Shown here: piece after piece, positions 1-6,179 of the stretch
How positions within the stretch are numbered: the first letter of the stretch is position 1
Layout: each line of letters begins with the position of its first letter
Assembly (NCBI GenBank): GCA_900543305.1
Contig: UQQZ01000111.1
Location: 1-6,344 of the forward strand
Source of the DNA: an uncultured Oscillospiraceae bacterium
GTDB lineage: Bacteria; Bacillota; Clostridia; Oscillospirales; Acutalibacteraceae
Reading direction: 5' to 3'
DNA: 6,344 nucleotides
The notes under the pieces: model-generated
Told to the model about the DNA's origin: nothing
The model's input: only the letters and a program-made list of their open reading frames with translations
Database searches by the model: none
Program-made: the position numbers and the translations under genes

Positions 1-13
1 CTCCCCCGGGAAG

Positions 14-39
14 AAGTCTTTGGCCTGCCCTTATAGGGC
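14..39 (+). repeat. Partial extra copy of the leader-repeat module (13-mer plus hairpin)
   Basis: The 13-mer AAGTCTTTGGCCT at 14-26 recurs exactly at 123-135 and, on the other strand, at 3859-3871. In each case an inverted repeat follows directly. Here it is a short one, TGCCC-TTATA-GGGCA at 26-40; in the two full copies it is an 11-bp hairpin. The recG-side copy also shows a weaker match to this stretch at about 3959-3982. The stretch therefore looks like a degenerate upstream module of the same element. The window edge prevents seeing how far it extends. Confidence 0.55.
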
Positions 40-164
40 AAATCCCTGATCAAAAAACACCCGCGGGCAGGGATGCCCCGTCCCCTCAGGCGACCGAAGG
101 GAGCCCCGCCCCCGCGAAGAAAAAGTCTTTGGCCTACCTTTCTTCAGAAAGGTAGGGAGAGGAG
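37..164 (+). repeat. Leader repeat, copy 1, directly upstream of the carboxypeptidase gene
   Basis: These 128 nt match 3831-3958 (minus strand) almost base for base: about five substitutions and one single-base indel outside a 12-13 nt variable box at 71-82. Landmarks in order are GGCAAATCCC, GATCAAAAAACACCCGCGGG, the variable box, CCCTCAGGCGACCG, GCGAAG, AAGTCTTTGGCCT, an 11-bp hairpin and a purine-rich GGGAGAGGAG that is the ribosome binding site of the gene starting at 171. Both copies point toward the gene they precede and end 6-7 nt before its ATG. What is seen is a duplicated leader. A role as cis-regulatory RNA or as a mobile repeat carrying a ribosome binding site is inference. It does not match any riboswitch class I can recognise. 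Confidence 0.9.
133..156 (+). promoter_or_regulatory. Leader hairpin abutting the ribosome binding site (copy 1)
   Basis: A perfect 11-bp inverted repeat: CCTACCTTTCT (133-143), two bases TC, then AGAAAGGTAGG (146-156). The right arm runs straight into GGGAGAGGAG, the Shine-Dalgarno region, so folding could affect ribosome access. There is no T tract after it, so it is not an intrinsic terminator. The same hairpin is conserved without change in the recG leader. The regulatory role is inferred from position only. Confidence 0.6.
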
Positions 165-170
165 AGAGAT

Positions 171-1709
171 ATGAAACGGTGGAAGAAAATTGCCGCTGTG
201 TTTCTGGCAGCAGTATGTATGATAACAGCATGTGGCCCTTTGGCGCTGGCGGAAGGGTTTGATTACACGTGGGATACGGATAAGGATAACAATCCCAATA
301 GCCACCACTGTAAAGCCTACCTGATGCTCAATCTGGATACGGATACGGTGGTCTATTCCGAGAACGCCGATGAGCAGCTGCCCATGGCGTCCCTGACCAA
401 GATCATGACCTATATTGTGGCCTATGAAAATATTCCCGATATTGAAAACGCGGAAATCACAGTCCCCCAGAGCGTGTTTGATGAGCTGTCCGGAACGGGA
501 AGCTCTATGGCGGATTTCGATGTGGGAGATACCTTCACGGGGGAACAGATGCTATACCTGATGATGGTCCCCTCGGGCAATAACGCTGCCTTGACTTTGG
601 CCAAGTATGTGGATTCCCTGTATGCCCAGGGAAAACTGGATCAGGGGGGAGAGTCCTCCGATGGAGGGGAAAGCTCTTCTCAGGATGTGGATCCGGAAGC
701 CGCTACCACCTCCAGCACCAGTTCGGGGGATTCCTCGGCTTCCAGCGGGACATTTGATCCCACCGATTACACGGGAACCAGCTACTTTGTTCAGCTGATG
801 AACGAAAAGGCCCAAGAATTGGGGTGCACCAACACCCACTTTACCAATCCCCATGGCCTTCACAACGCCAATCACTACTCTTCTGCCCGGGATATGGTGA
901 CCATCACCAAGTACGCCATGAGCCTGCCTCTGTTTACGGAGATCACTGGTACCAAATATTACGAGTACGCTCCGATCAATGATCCGGATAATGTGCGGTC
1001 CGCTTCCACCACCAACCGGCTGCTGTCCAATATGGTCTATGAGGACGGATCCTACTATTATTACCCTTACGCCACCGGGATCAAAACGGGATCCCACGAT
1101 CAGGCAGGATATTGCATTGTGGCTTCCGCCACCTATGAAGGGTATACCTATGTGGTGGCTTGTCTGGGCAGTCCCTCGGTGGATGAGCAGGGAGATTCCA
1201 TCAGCGTGCACGGAGAGATGCTGGATGCCGCCACCTTGTTCCGATGGGCATTGACTACCCTGACCAAACAGACCATCGCCGCCCAGGGAGATATTATCGC
1301 GGACGTGCCTTTGGACTATGCCTGGAAACAGGATACCCTCCAGCTGGTGGCTGGAGAGAACGTGTCCGTGATTCTGCCCAACAACGTGGACAGCTCCAGT
1401 ATTATAGTGGAGACGGACCTGCCGGACAGTGTCCAGGCCCCTGTGGAGCGGGGACAGGAAGTGGGTACCGCCACTATGAGCTATGCGGGGGAAGTGATCG
1501 CCACAGTGCCTTTGGTGGCTGCGGAATCGGTTTCCCGCAGTGAAATGCTTCAGTTTGTCAGCCAGGGAACCTCGGTGTTGACTTCTCCCTGGTTCCTGAT
1601 CATTATGGGTGTGATCCTTCTGCTGATTGTGATTTACATCTTCTTGATCTTCCTCTATCGCCGGAAACAGAAGAAGCTGCGGAAGGTGAAACGGTATCGG
1701 GACCTGTAA
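171..1709 (+). CDS. D-alanyl-D-alanine carboxypeptidase (peptidase S11, DacF/PBP5-like), membrane anchored
   Basis: Probably removes the terminal D-Ala from peptidoglycan pentapeptides on the outer face of the membrane. The 512-residue product carries all three penicillin-binding motifs: SLTK at 74-77 (nucleophile Ser74, Lys77), SGN at 135-137 and KTG at 305-307. An N-terminal export signal (1-27) contains ITAC at 18-21, which fits a lipobox, and also an ALA-E site for signal peptidase I. A PBP5_C-like beta domain spans about 370-460, followed by a transmembrane helix (about 472-494) and a basic cytoplasmic tail. A Ser/Gly/Asp-rich stretch at about 154-200 interrupts the S11 domain between the SGN motif and FVQLMN; relatives normally have a short loop there. 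The ATG at 171 is chosen for the AGGAG six bases upstream and the signal peptide directly after it. It converges on recG. Which paralogue (dacA, dacB or dacF) it represents cannot be settled here. Confidence 0.95.
   Translation: MKRWKKIAAVFLAAVCMITACGPLALAEGFDYTWDTDKDNNPNSHHCKAYLMLNLDTDTVVYSENADEQLPMASLTKIMTYIVAYENIPDIENAEITVPQSVFDELSGTGSSMADFDVGDTFTGEQMLYLMMVPSGNNAALTLAKYVDSLYAQGKLDQGGESSDGGESSSQDVDPEAATTSSTSSGDSSASSGTFDPTDYTGTSYFVQLMNEKAQELGCTNTHFTNPHGLHNANHYSSARDMVTITKYAMSLPLFTEITGTKYYEYAPINDPDNVRSASTTNRLLSNMVYEDGSYYYYPYATGIKTGSHDQAGYCIVASATYEGYTYVVACLGSPSVDEQGDSISVHGEMLDAATLFRWALTTLTKQTIAAQGDIIADVPLDYAWKQDTLQLVAGENVSVILPNNVDSSSIIVETDLPDSVQAPVERGQEVGTATMSYAGEVIATVPLVAAESVSRSEMLQFVSQGTSVLTSPWFLIIMGVILLLIVIYIFLIFLYRRKQKKLRKVKRYRDL
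645..680 (+). repeat. Imperfect in-frame 18-nt tandem duplication (GGESSD/GGESSS)
   Basis: Two adjacent 18-nt units encode GGESSD (645-662) and GGESSS (663-680). They begin the low-complexity linker inserted in the carboxypeptidase domain. The units differ at several bases, so this is an old or selected repeat rather than fresh slippage. It is followed by more Ser/Thr/Gly-rich sequence up to about 770. Confidence 0.5.
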
Positions 1710-1734
1710 TAGCTGGCACTAAATTTTACATTGC

Positions 1735-1768
1735 AAAAAAGGGAGCCCTCTTGGAAGGGCTCCTTTTT
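1735..1768. terminator. Bidirectional intrinsic terminator between carboxypeptidase gene and recG
   Basis: Inverted repeat GGAGCCCT (1742-1749), loop of six, AGGGCTCC (1756-1763), flanked by AAAAAA on the left (1735-1740) and TTTTT on the right (1764-1768). It therefore forms a GC-rich stem with a U tract on either strand. It lies 26 nt past the carboxypeptidase stop and 16 nt past the recG stop, and can end both convergent transcripts. Confidence 0.93.
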
Positions 1769-1783
1769 AATGCTTGAAAAACG

Positions 1784-3823
1784 TTACAGCACCACTCCGT
1801 CTCCGCCTGTTTTGGCGAAAAGCCGGCGGATCTCTCCCCGCAATCCCCGGTAAAGGTCCTGTTCCAAAACACCGGAGGAGAAGAGCTTTTTGGCACACCG
1901 TTGGGATTGACGGAGCACCTCCATGTCGGTGGTCAAGTCGGCGATTTTCAATTGGGGCAAGCCGTGTTGCCGCTGGCCGAAAAAGTCGCCGGGTCCCCGG
2001 AGCTTCAAATCCGCCTCTGCAATCTTGAATCCGTCACTGGTGTCCCGAAACAGCTTCAACCGTTTCAAGGTATCCTCATTTTGGGCGTCCGTGATCAGGA
2101 TGCAGGTGGATTTGTATGTTCCCCGGCCGATGCGCCCTCGGAGCTGGTGCAGCTGGGAAAGCCCGTACCGTTCCGCGTTTTCGATGACCATGATCACCGC
2201 GTTGGGCACGTCCACTCCCACCTCCACCACTGTGGTGGACACCAGGAGCTGGAGCTTTCCTTGGGAAAATTCTTCCATAACCTGTTCTTTTTCTCCCGGT
2301 TTCATTTTTCCGTGGAGAATTCCTACCCGGGCTGTGGGGAAAGCCTTTTGGGCCATTTCCCCATATTGGGTCACGCTCATCATGCCGCTTTCATCCTCGT
2401 CGATCAATGGGCAGATAAGGTAGCCTTGCCTTCCCTGATCCAGATGCTGCTGCACATAGGCGAAGGCCCGCTTCCGTTTGCCAGGATCGATCAGGTAGGT
2501 TTCGATTTTCTGCCGTCCGGGGGGCAATTCATCCAGAACGGAAATATCCAGATCCCCATAGACCATCAGGGCCAAAGTTCGGGGAATGGGGGTGGCGCTC
2601 ATGACCAGCAGGTGTGGGGAGGCGCCTTTCTGGGCCAGGGCGGACCGCTGTCCCACCCCGAACCGGTGCTGCTCATCGGTGATCACCAGGCCCAAATTGG
2701 AAAAGGCCACCTTGTCGCCCAGCAAGGCATGGGTGCCGATGACCAACTGGATTCTGCCATCTGCCAGGGCCTGATAGATTTTTTTCTTCTCGGCGGTTTT
2801 GACGGAACCGGTCAGCAGGGCACAGGTGATTTTGGCTGGCTCCAGCAAAGCGTTTAGGGATTGATAGTGCTGGGCTGCTAAAATTTCTGTTGGGGCCATC
2901 AAAGCGGCCTGCATGCCGTTCTGGATTACGGACCAGCACAGGGCTGCTGCCACTGCGGTTTTGCCGCTGCCCACATCTCCTTGAATCAGCCGGTTCATAG
3001 GGGAGTCGCCGGCCATGTCCTCCAGAGCTTCCCCAATGGCTCGGGTTTGGGCACCGGTCAGGGAAAAGGGAAGCAGCTTCACAAACTCTTGGGGAAACAC
3101 ATTGGGAATGGGATGGAGATTTTTTGCTTTCCGTCCGCCTTTGATCCGAAGCAGGCCCAGCTGCAACACGAGAAATTCCTCGAAGGTCAGCCTGTAACGG
3201 GCCGTGGCGATTTCTTCCACAGTCTTGGGAAAGTGGATGGTTTCCAAAGCGTACCGCAAGGTGCACAGGTGATACTCCTCTCGCAGAGGATCGGGAATGG
3301 GATCGTGAATCTGTTCCGGCAGCAGGGCCAGAGCATTCTGGACCGCCGTTCCAATCTGCCGGGAGGAGAGACCTGCTGTGGCCGGGTAGATGGGTTGAAT
3401 GGCCATGCTCTTCCCTTCCGGGAGGAATTCCGGAGAAAGCATCTCCCGGCGCAGCAGGGTACCGGTCACTTTCCCGCGGAACAAGTAGGTTTCCCCTTCC
3501 TTGAGGAGGGTAGGAATATATTTGTTGTTGAAAAAGGTAAGGGTCAGGTCGGATTCTCCGTCGGTAGCCATGGTTTTATAGAGGGTTTTTCCCCCTCGGA
3601 TTCTGGTTTCCGTGGGTCGATGCAGCACTTGTGCCTTGACCACAGCCACTTCGTTTAGAGCGGTGTCCCCGATGGGGGTGTGCAGGCTCCAGTCCTCATA
3701 GGTGCGGGGATACAGGCGCAGCAGGTCTCCCACGGTGGGAACTCCCAGTTTTTCAAAGAGCTTTGCCCGCTGTGGGCCAACCCCTTTGAGCATTTGTATA
3801 TTCATTTCAAACAGGGATGCCAT
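1784..3823 (-). CDS. recG: ATP-dependent DNA helicase RecG
   Basis: Superfamily 2 double-stranded DNA translocase that regresses stalled replication forks and branch-migrates Holliday junctions. The 679 residues are the usual RecG length and the family plan is complete. An N-terminal LKGVGP (12-17) begins the wedge/OB region that grips branched DNA. Next come Walker A GDVGSGKT (282-289), Walker B DEQH with the RecG-typical RFGVGQR following (383-393), motif III SATPIPRT (409-416), motif VI QLRGRIGRG (560-568) and the C-terminal RGPGDFFGQRQHG signature (609-621) of the TRG region coupling ATP hydrolysis to movement. The ATG at 3823 is supported by AAGGAGG (3830-3836) six bases upstream, which lies in the repeat-derived leader. 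A strong terminator separates it from fakA, so it is probably not simply a read-through member of that operon. No truncation or frameshift is seen. Arg codon CGG and GC richness match the carboxypeptidase gene. Confidence 0.98.
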   Translation of the reverse strand: MASLFEMNIQMLKGVGPQRAKLFEKLGVPTVGDLLRLYPRTYEDWSLHTPIGDTALNEVAVVKAQVLHRPTETRIRGGKTLYKTMATDGESDLTLTFFNNKYIPTLLKEGETYLFRGKVTGTLLRREMLSPEFLPEGKSMAIQPIYPATAGLSSRQIGTAVQNALALLPEQIHDPIPDPLREEYHLCTLRYALETIHFPKTVEEIATARYRLTFEEFLVLQLGLLRIKGGRKAKNLHPIPNVFPQEFVKLLPFSLTGAQTRAIGEALEDMAGDSPMNRLIQGDVGSGKTAVAAALCWSVIQNGMQAALMAPTEILAAQHYQSLNALLEPAKITCALLTGSVKTAEKKKIYQALADGRIQLVIGTHALLGDKVAFSNLGLVITDEQHRFGVGQRSALAQKGASPHLLVMSATPIPRTLALMVYGDLDISVLDELPPGRQKIETYLIDPGKRKRAFAYVQQHLDQGRQGYLICPLIDEDESGMMSVTQYGEMAQKAFPTARVGILHGKMKPGEKEQVMEEFSQGKLQLLVSTTVVEVGVDVPNAVIMVIENAERYGLSQLHQLRGRIGRGTYKSTCILITDAQNEDTLKRLKLFRDTSDGFKIAEADLKLRGPGDFFGQRQHGLPQLKIADLTTDMEVLRQSQRCAKKLFSSGVLEQDLYRGLRGEIRRLFAKTGGDGVVL

Positions 3824-3830
3824 GGTGCGC

Positions 3831-3958
3831 CTCCTTCCCTACCTTTCTGAAGAAAGGTAGGCCAAAGACTTTTCCTTCGCGGGGATGGGGCTCCCTCCGG
3901 TCGCCTGAGGGGGCGGGAGTTCTGCTGCCCGCGGGTGTTTTTTGATCGGGGATTTGCC
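3831..3958 (-). repeat. Leader repeat, copy 2, directly upstream of recG
   Basis: Minus-strand copy of the 128-nt element at 37-164, with the same order of landmarks and an unchanged terminal hairpin. The variable box is 13 nt here (about 3912-3924) and unrelated in sequence to that of copy 1. The 3' end of the element, AGGGAAGGAG, provides most of the recG Shine-Dalgarno sequence, and ATG follows seven bases later. Together with copy 1 it forms a pair of inverted repeats enclosing the whole carboxypeptidase-recG segment. A weaker similarity to the start of the window continues upstream to about 3982. Protein-like open frames across this region read through the repeat and are not supported as genes. 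Confidence 0.9.
3838..3861 (-). promoter_or_regulatory. Leader hairpin abutting the ribosome binding site (copy 2)
   Basis: The same 11-bp perfect inverted repeat as at 133-156, with arms 3851-3861 and 3838-3848 and a two-base centre. It lies next to the AAGGAGG that drives recG translation. Both arms are identical in the two copies although flanking bases differ, which hints that the fold or the sequence matters. No U tract follows. Confidence 0.6.
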
Positions 3959-4149
3959 AGGAAGGGGCCAGGCCAGAGATACTATCGCTGCGGATGGAAA
4001 AAGGAACCTTTCCCGAAAGAAAGGTTCCTGGGTAAGGCAATATCTTTCTATTGTGGGGCACTTCCCCTTCGCGAACATGAGGGAAGGTCTTCTGCAACCC
4101 CAGCGAAGCAAGCTCTCCAACCCGCGAATTGGGTCCAGCGTCACGCTGA
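3959..4149. other. Gene-free spacer between fakA and the recG leader
   Basis: Apart from the terminator described separately, I find no supported gene here. Open frames on both strands have no ribosome binding site or recognisable protein. The stretch contains further inverted repeats on the minus strand, for example CTTCCC pairing with GGGAAG around 4057-4089 and CCAA/TTGG at about 4118-4133. A TAGTAT at about 3970-3975 (minus) with a poor -35 is the only hint of a recG promoter and is too weak to call. Composition resembles the GC-rich left part of the window. Confidence 0.5.
3998..4029 (-). terminator. Intrinsic terminator downstream of fakA
   Basis: Read on the minus strand: AGGAACCTTTC, a six-base loop, GAAAGGTTCCT, then TTTT. 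This is a perfect 11-bp stem (4019-4029 with 4002-4012) running into a five-base T tract (3998-4002). It lies about 120 nt past the fakA stop and upstream of the recG leader, so most transcripts from the Asp23-fakA promoter should end here. On the plus strand no T tract follows. Confidence 0.9.
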
Positions 4150-5781
4150 TTATTCCACCGAAATGATGAAGTAGTAGACGGGCTGGCCGCCGTTGACCAA
4201 GGTGATCTCCACATCGGAGTGGAGCTTGTTTTCCAAAATCCGCTTTGCCTCTTCGGCCTGCTCCTGGGTGATGCCCTCGCCGTAAATCAGGGTTACAAAG
4301 GAAGTCCGCTTAGAGGCGAAGGAGCGGGTTACCCGCACGCAGGCGGAAACGGGATCCTTCTCGATGTATTCCAATTTGCCGTTTTTCAGGCCCAAAATGT
4401 CGCCATGGTGAATGGTGTGTCCGCCGTACTCGGAATCCCGAGCTGCAAAGGTGACAAGACCCGTATCCACATTGGAAGCGGCTTCCAGCATGGCTTCCTT
4501 GTTGGTATCTGCGTCCGCATCGGGATCAAAGGCCAACATGGCGGAAAGTCCCTGAGGAATGGTCCGGGTGGGGATAACAATCACTTCCCGGTCCGTTGCC
4601 AGAGGAATGGTCTGCTCCGCGGCCATGATGATGTTCTTATTGTTTGGCAGAACAAAAACTGTTTCAGCGGGGCATGACATTATTGCCGCAAGTATATCCT
4701 CAGTAGAAGGGTTCATGGTCTGTCCGCCCTTAACGATGCAGTCAACACCGATATCTCTGAACATTGACTCAATGCCATTTCCTGCCGCAACTGCAACAAA
4801 CCCGTACTGCTTTTCAGGCTTTGCAGGAACGAACTCCTGTTTAGCCTCTTTCTGCCTTGCCTTGTGCTGGAGCTTCATGTTTTCTATCTTTGGCAGATTG
4901 ATGTAGCCAAATTCAAGACCCTTCTGGATAGCCTTACCAGGGTCGTGGGCATGAACGTGTACCTTTATTATCTCATCGTCCTCGACAACTACAACGCAGT
5001 CACCTATAGTTTCAAGATAAGCTCTCAGCTTTGATGAATCGTCAGCGTCAGCTTTCTTTGTGATTATCATTTCAGTGCAGTATGTGAAGTGTATCTCACA
5101 GTCATACTGACCAACAGTAGCCGCAAATGTGTCGACTGTTACCTGCTGTTTCGGTGCAGGAGCGTCAGCCTTTACTATTTCGCCGCCCTTGAATACATCT
5201 CTCATTGCTTCAAAGATAATGAAAAGTCCCTTGCCGCCTGCGTCAACAACGCCTGCCTTGGCAAGTGCAGGGAGTAGCTTTGGTGTTTCGTTCAGTGAAA
5301 GTTCAGCCTGTTTGCAAACTTCCTCCATTATAATAATAGGATCGTTTGTGGAGTGGAGCATTTCTCTTGCTTTCTCCGCAGACTCTCTTGCAACTGTCAG
5401 GATAGTTCCCTCTGTAGGCTTCATTACGCTCTTGTATGCTCCTGAAACGCCCTGTTCCAGCGACTCCACAAGCTCATTCGCACCCATTTCCTTTTTGCCT
5501 GCAAGTCCTTTTGCAAAGCCTCTGAAAATAAGCGAAAGTATAACGCCTGAGTTTCCTCTAAGAAGTGCAGAAGCTTTTGTGCTTGCCACAACTGAGCAGT
5601 CTGCATCGTCGCTGAGATTTTCAAGCTCTGCTACGGAATTTGTTATAGTCATTGACATATTAGTTCCTGTATCTCCGTCAGGTACTGGGAACACGTTAAG
5701 CTCGTCAACTGATTTTTTCTTGTTAGATATGCTGTGTGCGGCACTTATAACAGCGTCACGCAGCAAGCCTCCGTTTATCAC
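4150..5781 (-). CDS. fakA: Fatty acid kinase subunit A-like protein (DAK2/DhaL domain, YloV family)
   Basis: Expected to phosphorylate FakB-bound fatty acids with ATP, giving acyl-phosphate for PlsX/PlsY phospholipid synthesis. The length of 543 residues is normal. The N-terminal DhaL-type nucleotide domain has PVPDGDTGTNM (32-42, Mg-binding Asp35 and Asp37), LLRGNSGVILS (73-83), KPTEGTILTV (121-130) and VVDAGGKGL (178-186). The middle domain has Cys235 and HVHAHDPG (275-282), candidates for the metal site reported in staphylococcal FakA. The C-terminal domain starts near 325 and holds VFVLPNNKN (375-383) and IPQGLSAMLAF. Start is GTG at 5781, nine bases after AGGAGG. It lies 41 nt after the Asp23-family gene, as in yloU-yloV. 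Oddity: codon use switches at about residues 372-385. The nine Arg codons before it include seven AGA and no CGG; the seven after are six CGG and one CGC, and ATA disappears. The gene may be recombinant or an assembly chimera. Confidence 0.92.
   Translation of the reverse strand: MINGGLLRDAVISAAHSISNKKKSVDELNVFPVPDGDTGTNMSMTITNSVAELENLSDDADCSVVASTKASALLRGNSGVILSLIFRGFAKGLAGKKEMGANELVESLEQGVSGAYKSVMKPTEGTILTVARESAEKAREMLHSTNDPIIIMEEVCKQAELSLNETPKLLPALAKAGVVDAGGKGLFIIFEAMRDVFKGGEIVKADAPAPKQQVTVDTFAATVGQYDCEIHFTYCTEMIITKKADADDSSKLRAYLETIGDCVVVVEDDEIIKVHVHAHDPGKAIQKGLEFGYINLPKIENMKLQHKARQKEAKQEFVPAKPEKQYGFVAVAAGNGIESMFRDIGVDCIVKGGQTMNPSTEDILAAIMSCPAETVFVLPNNKNIIMAAEQTIPLATDREVIVIPTRTIPQGLSAMLAFDPDADADTNKEAMLEAASNVDTGLVTFAARDSEYGGHTIHHGDILGLKNGKLEYIEKDPVSACVRVTRSFASKRTSFVTLIYGEGITQEQAEEAKRILENKLHSDVEITLVNGGQPVYYFIISVE
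4630..4670. other. Composition and codon-use junction inside fakA
   Basis: Hand counts of 60-nt lines give 53-62% GC for sampled lines in 4321-4620 and 38-45% for sampled lines at 4741-4800, 4861-4920, 5281-5340 and 5521-5580. The switch occurs over the codons for the conserved LPNNKNII stretch, with no break in frame. The flanking sequence on each side encodes normal parts of the same protein. This marks a crossover between two homologous genes, either biological or made during assembly. Confidence 0.8.
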
Positions 5782-5790
5782 TATAGTTTT

Positions 5791-5796
5791 CCTCCT
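5791..5796 (-). promoter_or_regulatory. Ribosome binding site deciding the fakA GTG start
   Basis: AGGAGG on the minus strand, nine bases before GTG at 5781. A small inverted repeat CTATA-ACAG-TATAG lies directly upstream of it. No ATG in frame nearby has a comparable site, so GTG is the best start. Confidence 0.8.
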
Positions 5797-5822
5797 ATAC
5801 TGTTATAGATATCCTAGGACGT

Positions 5823-6170
5823 TCAGCCTTTCATTTCGTCAACGTAAACGTTCACAGATTTAACGTTGACACCTGCCTGCTCTGTCAGAACATAATTTAC
5901 CTTGTGAATGATGCTGTCAACGATAGCTCCGACATTTATGCCGTAGTTCACAGTAATGTGCAGGTCAACGATAAGCTCGTCCCCGTCCTGACGGATTATA
6001 ACGCCCTTTGTGGTGTTCTCTTTCTTTAGCATTGCAGAAACGCCCTGTTTTGCACCATAGGCGTTAAGTCCTGCCACGCCGAAACAGCTTTCGGCAGTAT
6101 CCGAGATAAGCTGTCTGAGATATCCAGTGGATATACCTATAGTTCCAATGTGGTTGCGAAACTTTATCAC
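5823..6170 (-). CDS. Asp23/Gls24 family envelope stress response protein (YloU-like)
   Basis: A small protein of 115 residues. It begins IKFRNHIGTIGIS, matching the conserved N-terminal pattern (roughly V-K-x-x-N-x-x-G-x-I-x-I-S) of the Asp23/Gls24 (DUF322) family, and continues with a GVAGL segment, a DGDELIVDLHITVNYG strand region and the closing VKSVNVYVDEM. The biochemical function of the family is unsettled; members are linked to alkaline or envelope stress, and staphylococcal Asp23 is tethered at the membrane by AmaP. The start is set at GTG 6170 because AAGAGGAG (6180-6187) lies nine bases upstream. A frame opening at TTG 6179 would touch that site with no spacing. It is the first gene after the promoter at 6243-6271 and is followed after 41 nt by fakA, the same pair as B. 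subtilis yloU-yloV. The DNA is AT-richer, like the 5' part of fakA. Confidence 0.9.
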   Translation of the reverse strand: MIKFRNHIGTIGISTGYLRQLISDTAESCFGVAGLNAYGAKQGVSAMLKKENTTKGVIIRQDGDELIVDLHITVNYGINVGAIVDSIIHKVNYVLTEQAGVNVKSVNVYVDEMKG

Positions 6171-6179
6171 AGAAAACAA

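Noticed and set aside
133..156. Leader hairpin as an intrinsic terminator or attenuator
   Set aside because: The stem is strong, but it is followed by a purine-rich ribosome binding site rather than a U tract, on either side of the gene pair.
1..170. Known riboswitch or T-box in the carboxypeptidase leader
   Set aside because: No T-box sequence, recognisable aptamer core or anti-terminator/terminator pair could be found by eye.
31..231. 66-codon minus-strand open frame at the left edge
   Set aside because: It overlaps the leader repeat and the signal peptide region of the carboxypeptidase gene in antisense. A similar product appears in copy 2 only because the DNA is repeated.
552..1211. Long antisense open frame opposite the carboxypeptidase gene
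   Set aside because: It lies wholly within a gene with intact catalytic motifs, resembles no known family and has no ribosome binding site. It is a by-product of GC-rich codon use.
1901..2857. 318-codon plus-strand open frame opposite recG
   Set aside because: RecG on the other strand has every helicase motif. The antisense translation is rich in Gly/His/Gln with no recognisable domain.
3807..4214. Minus-strand open frames across the recG-fakA gap
   Set aside because: They read through the dispersed repeat, the terminator and the end of fakA, have no start signals, and translate structural DNA rather than a protein.
5129..5863. 244-codon plus-strand open frame opposite fakA
   Set aside because: It is antisense to the conserved DhaL domain, Ser/Pro-rich, and lacks family resemblance or a ribosome binding site.
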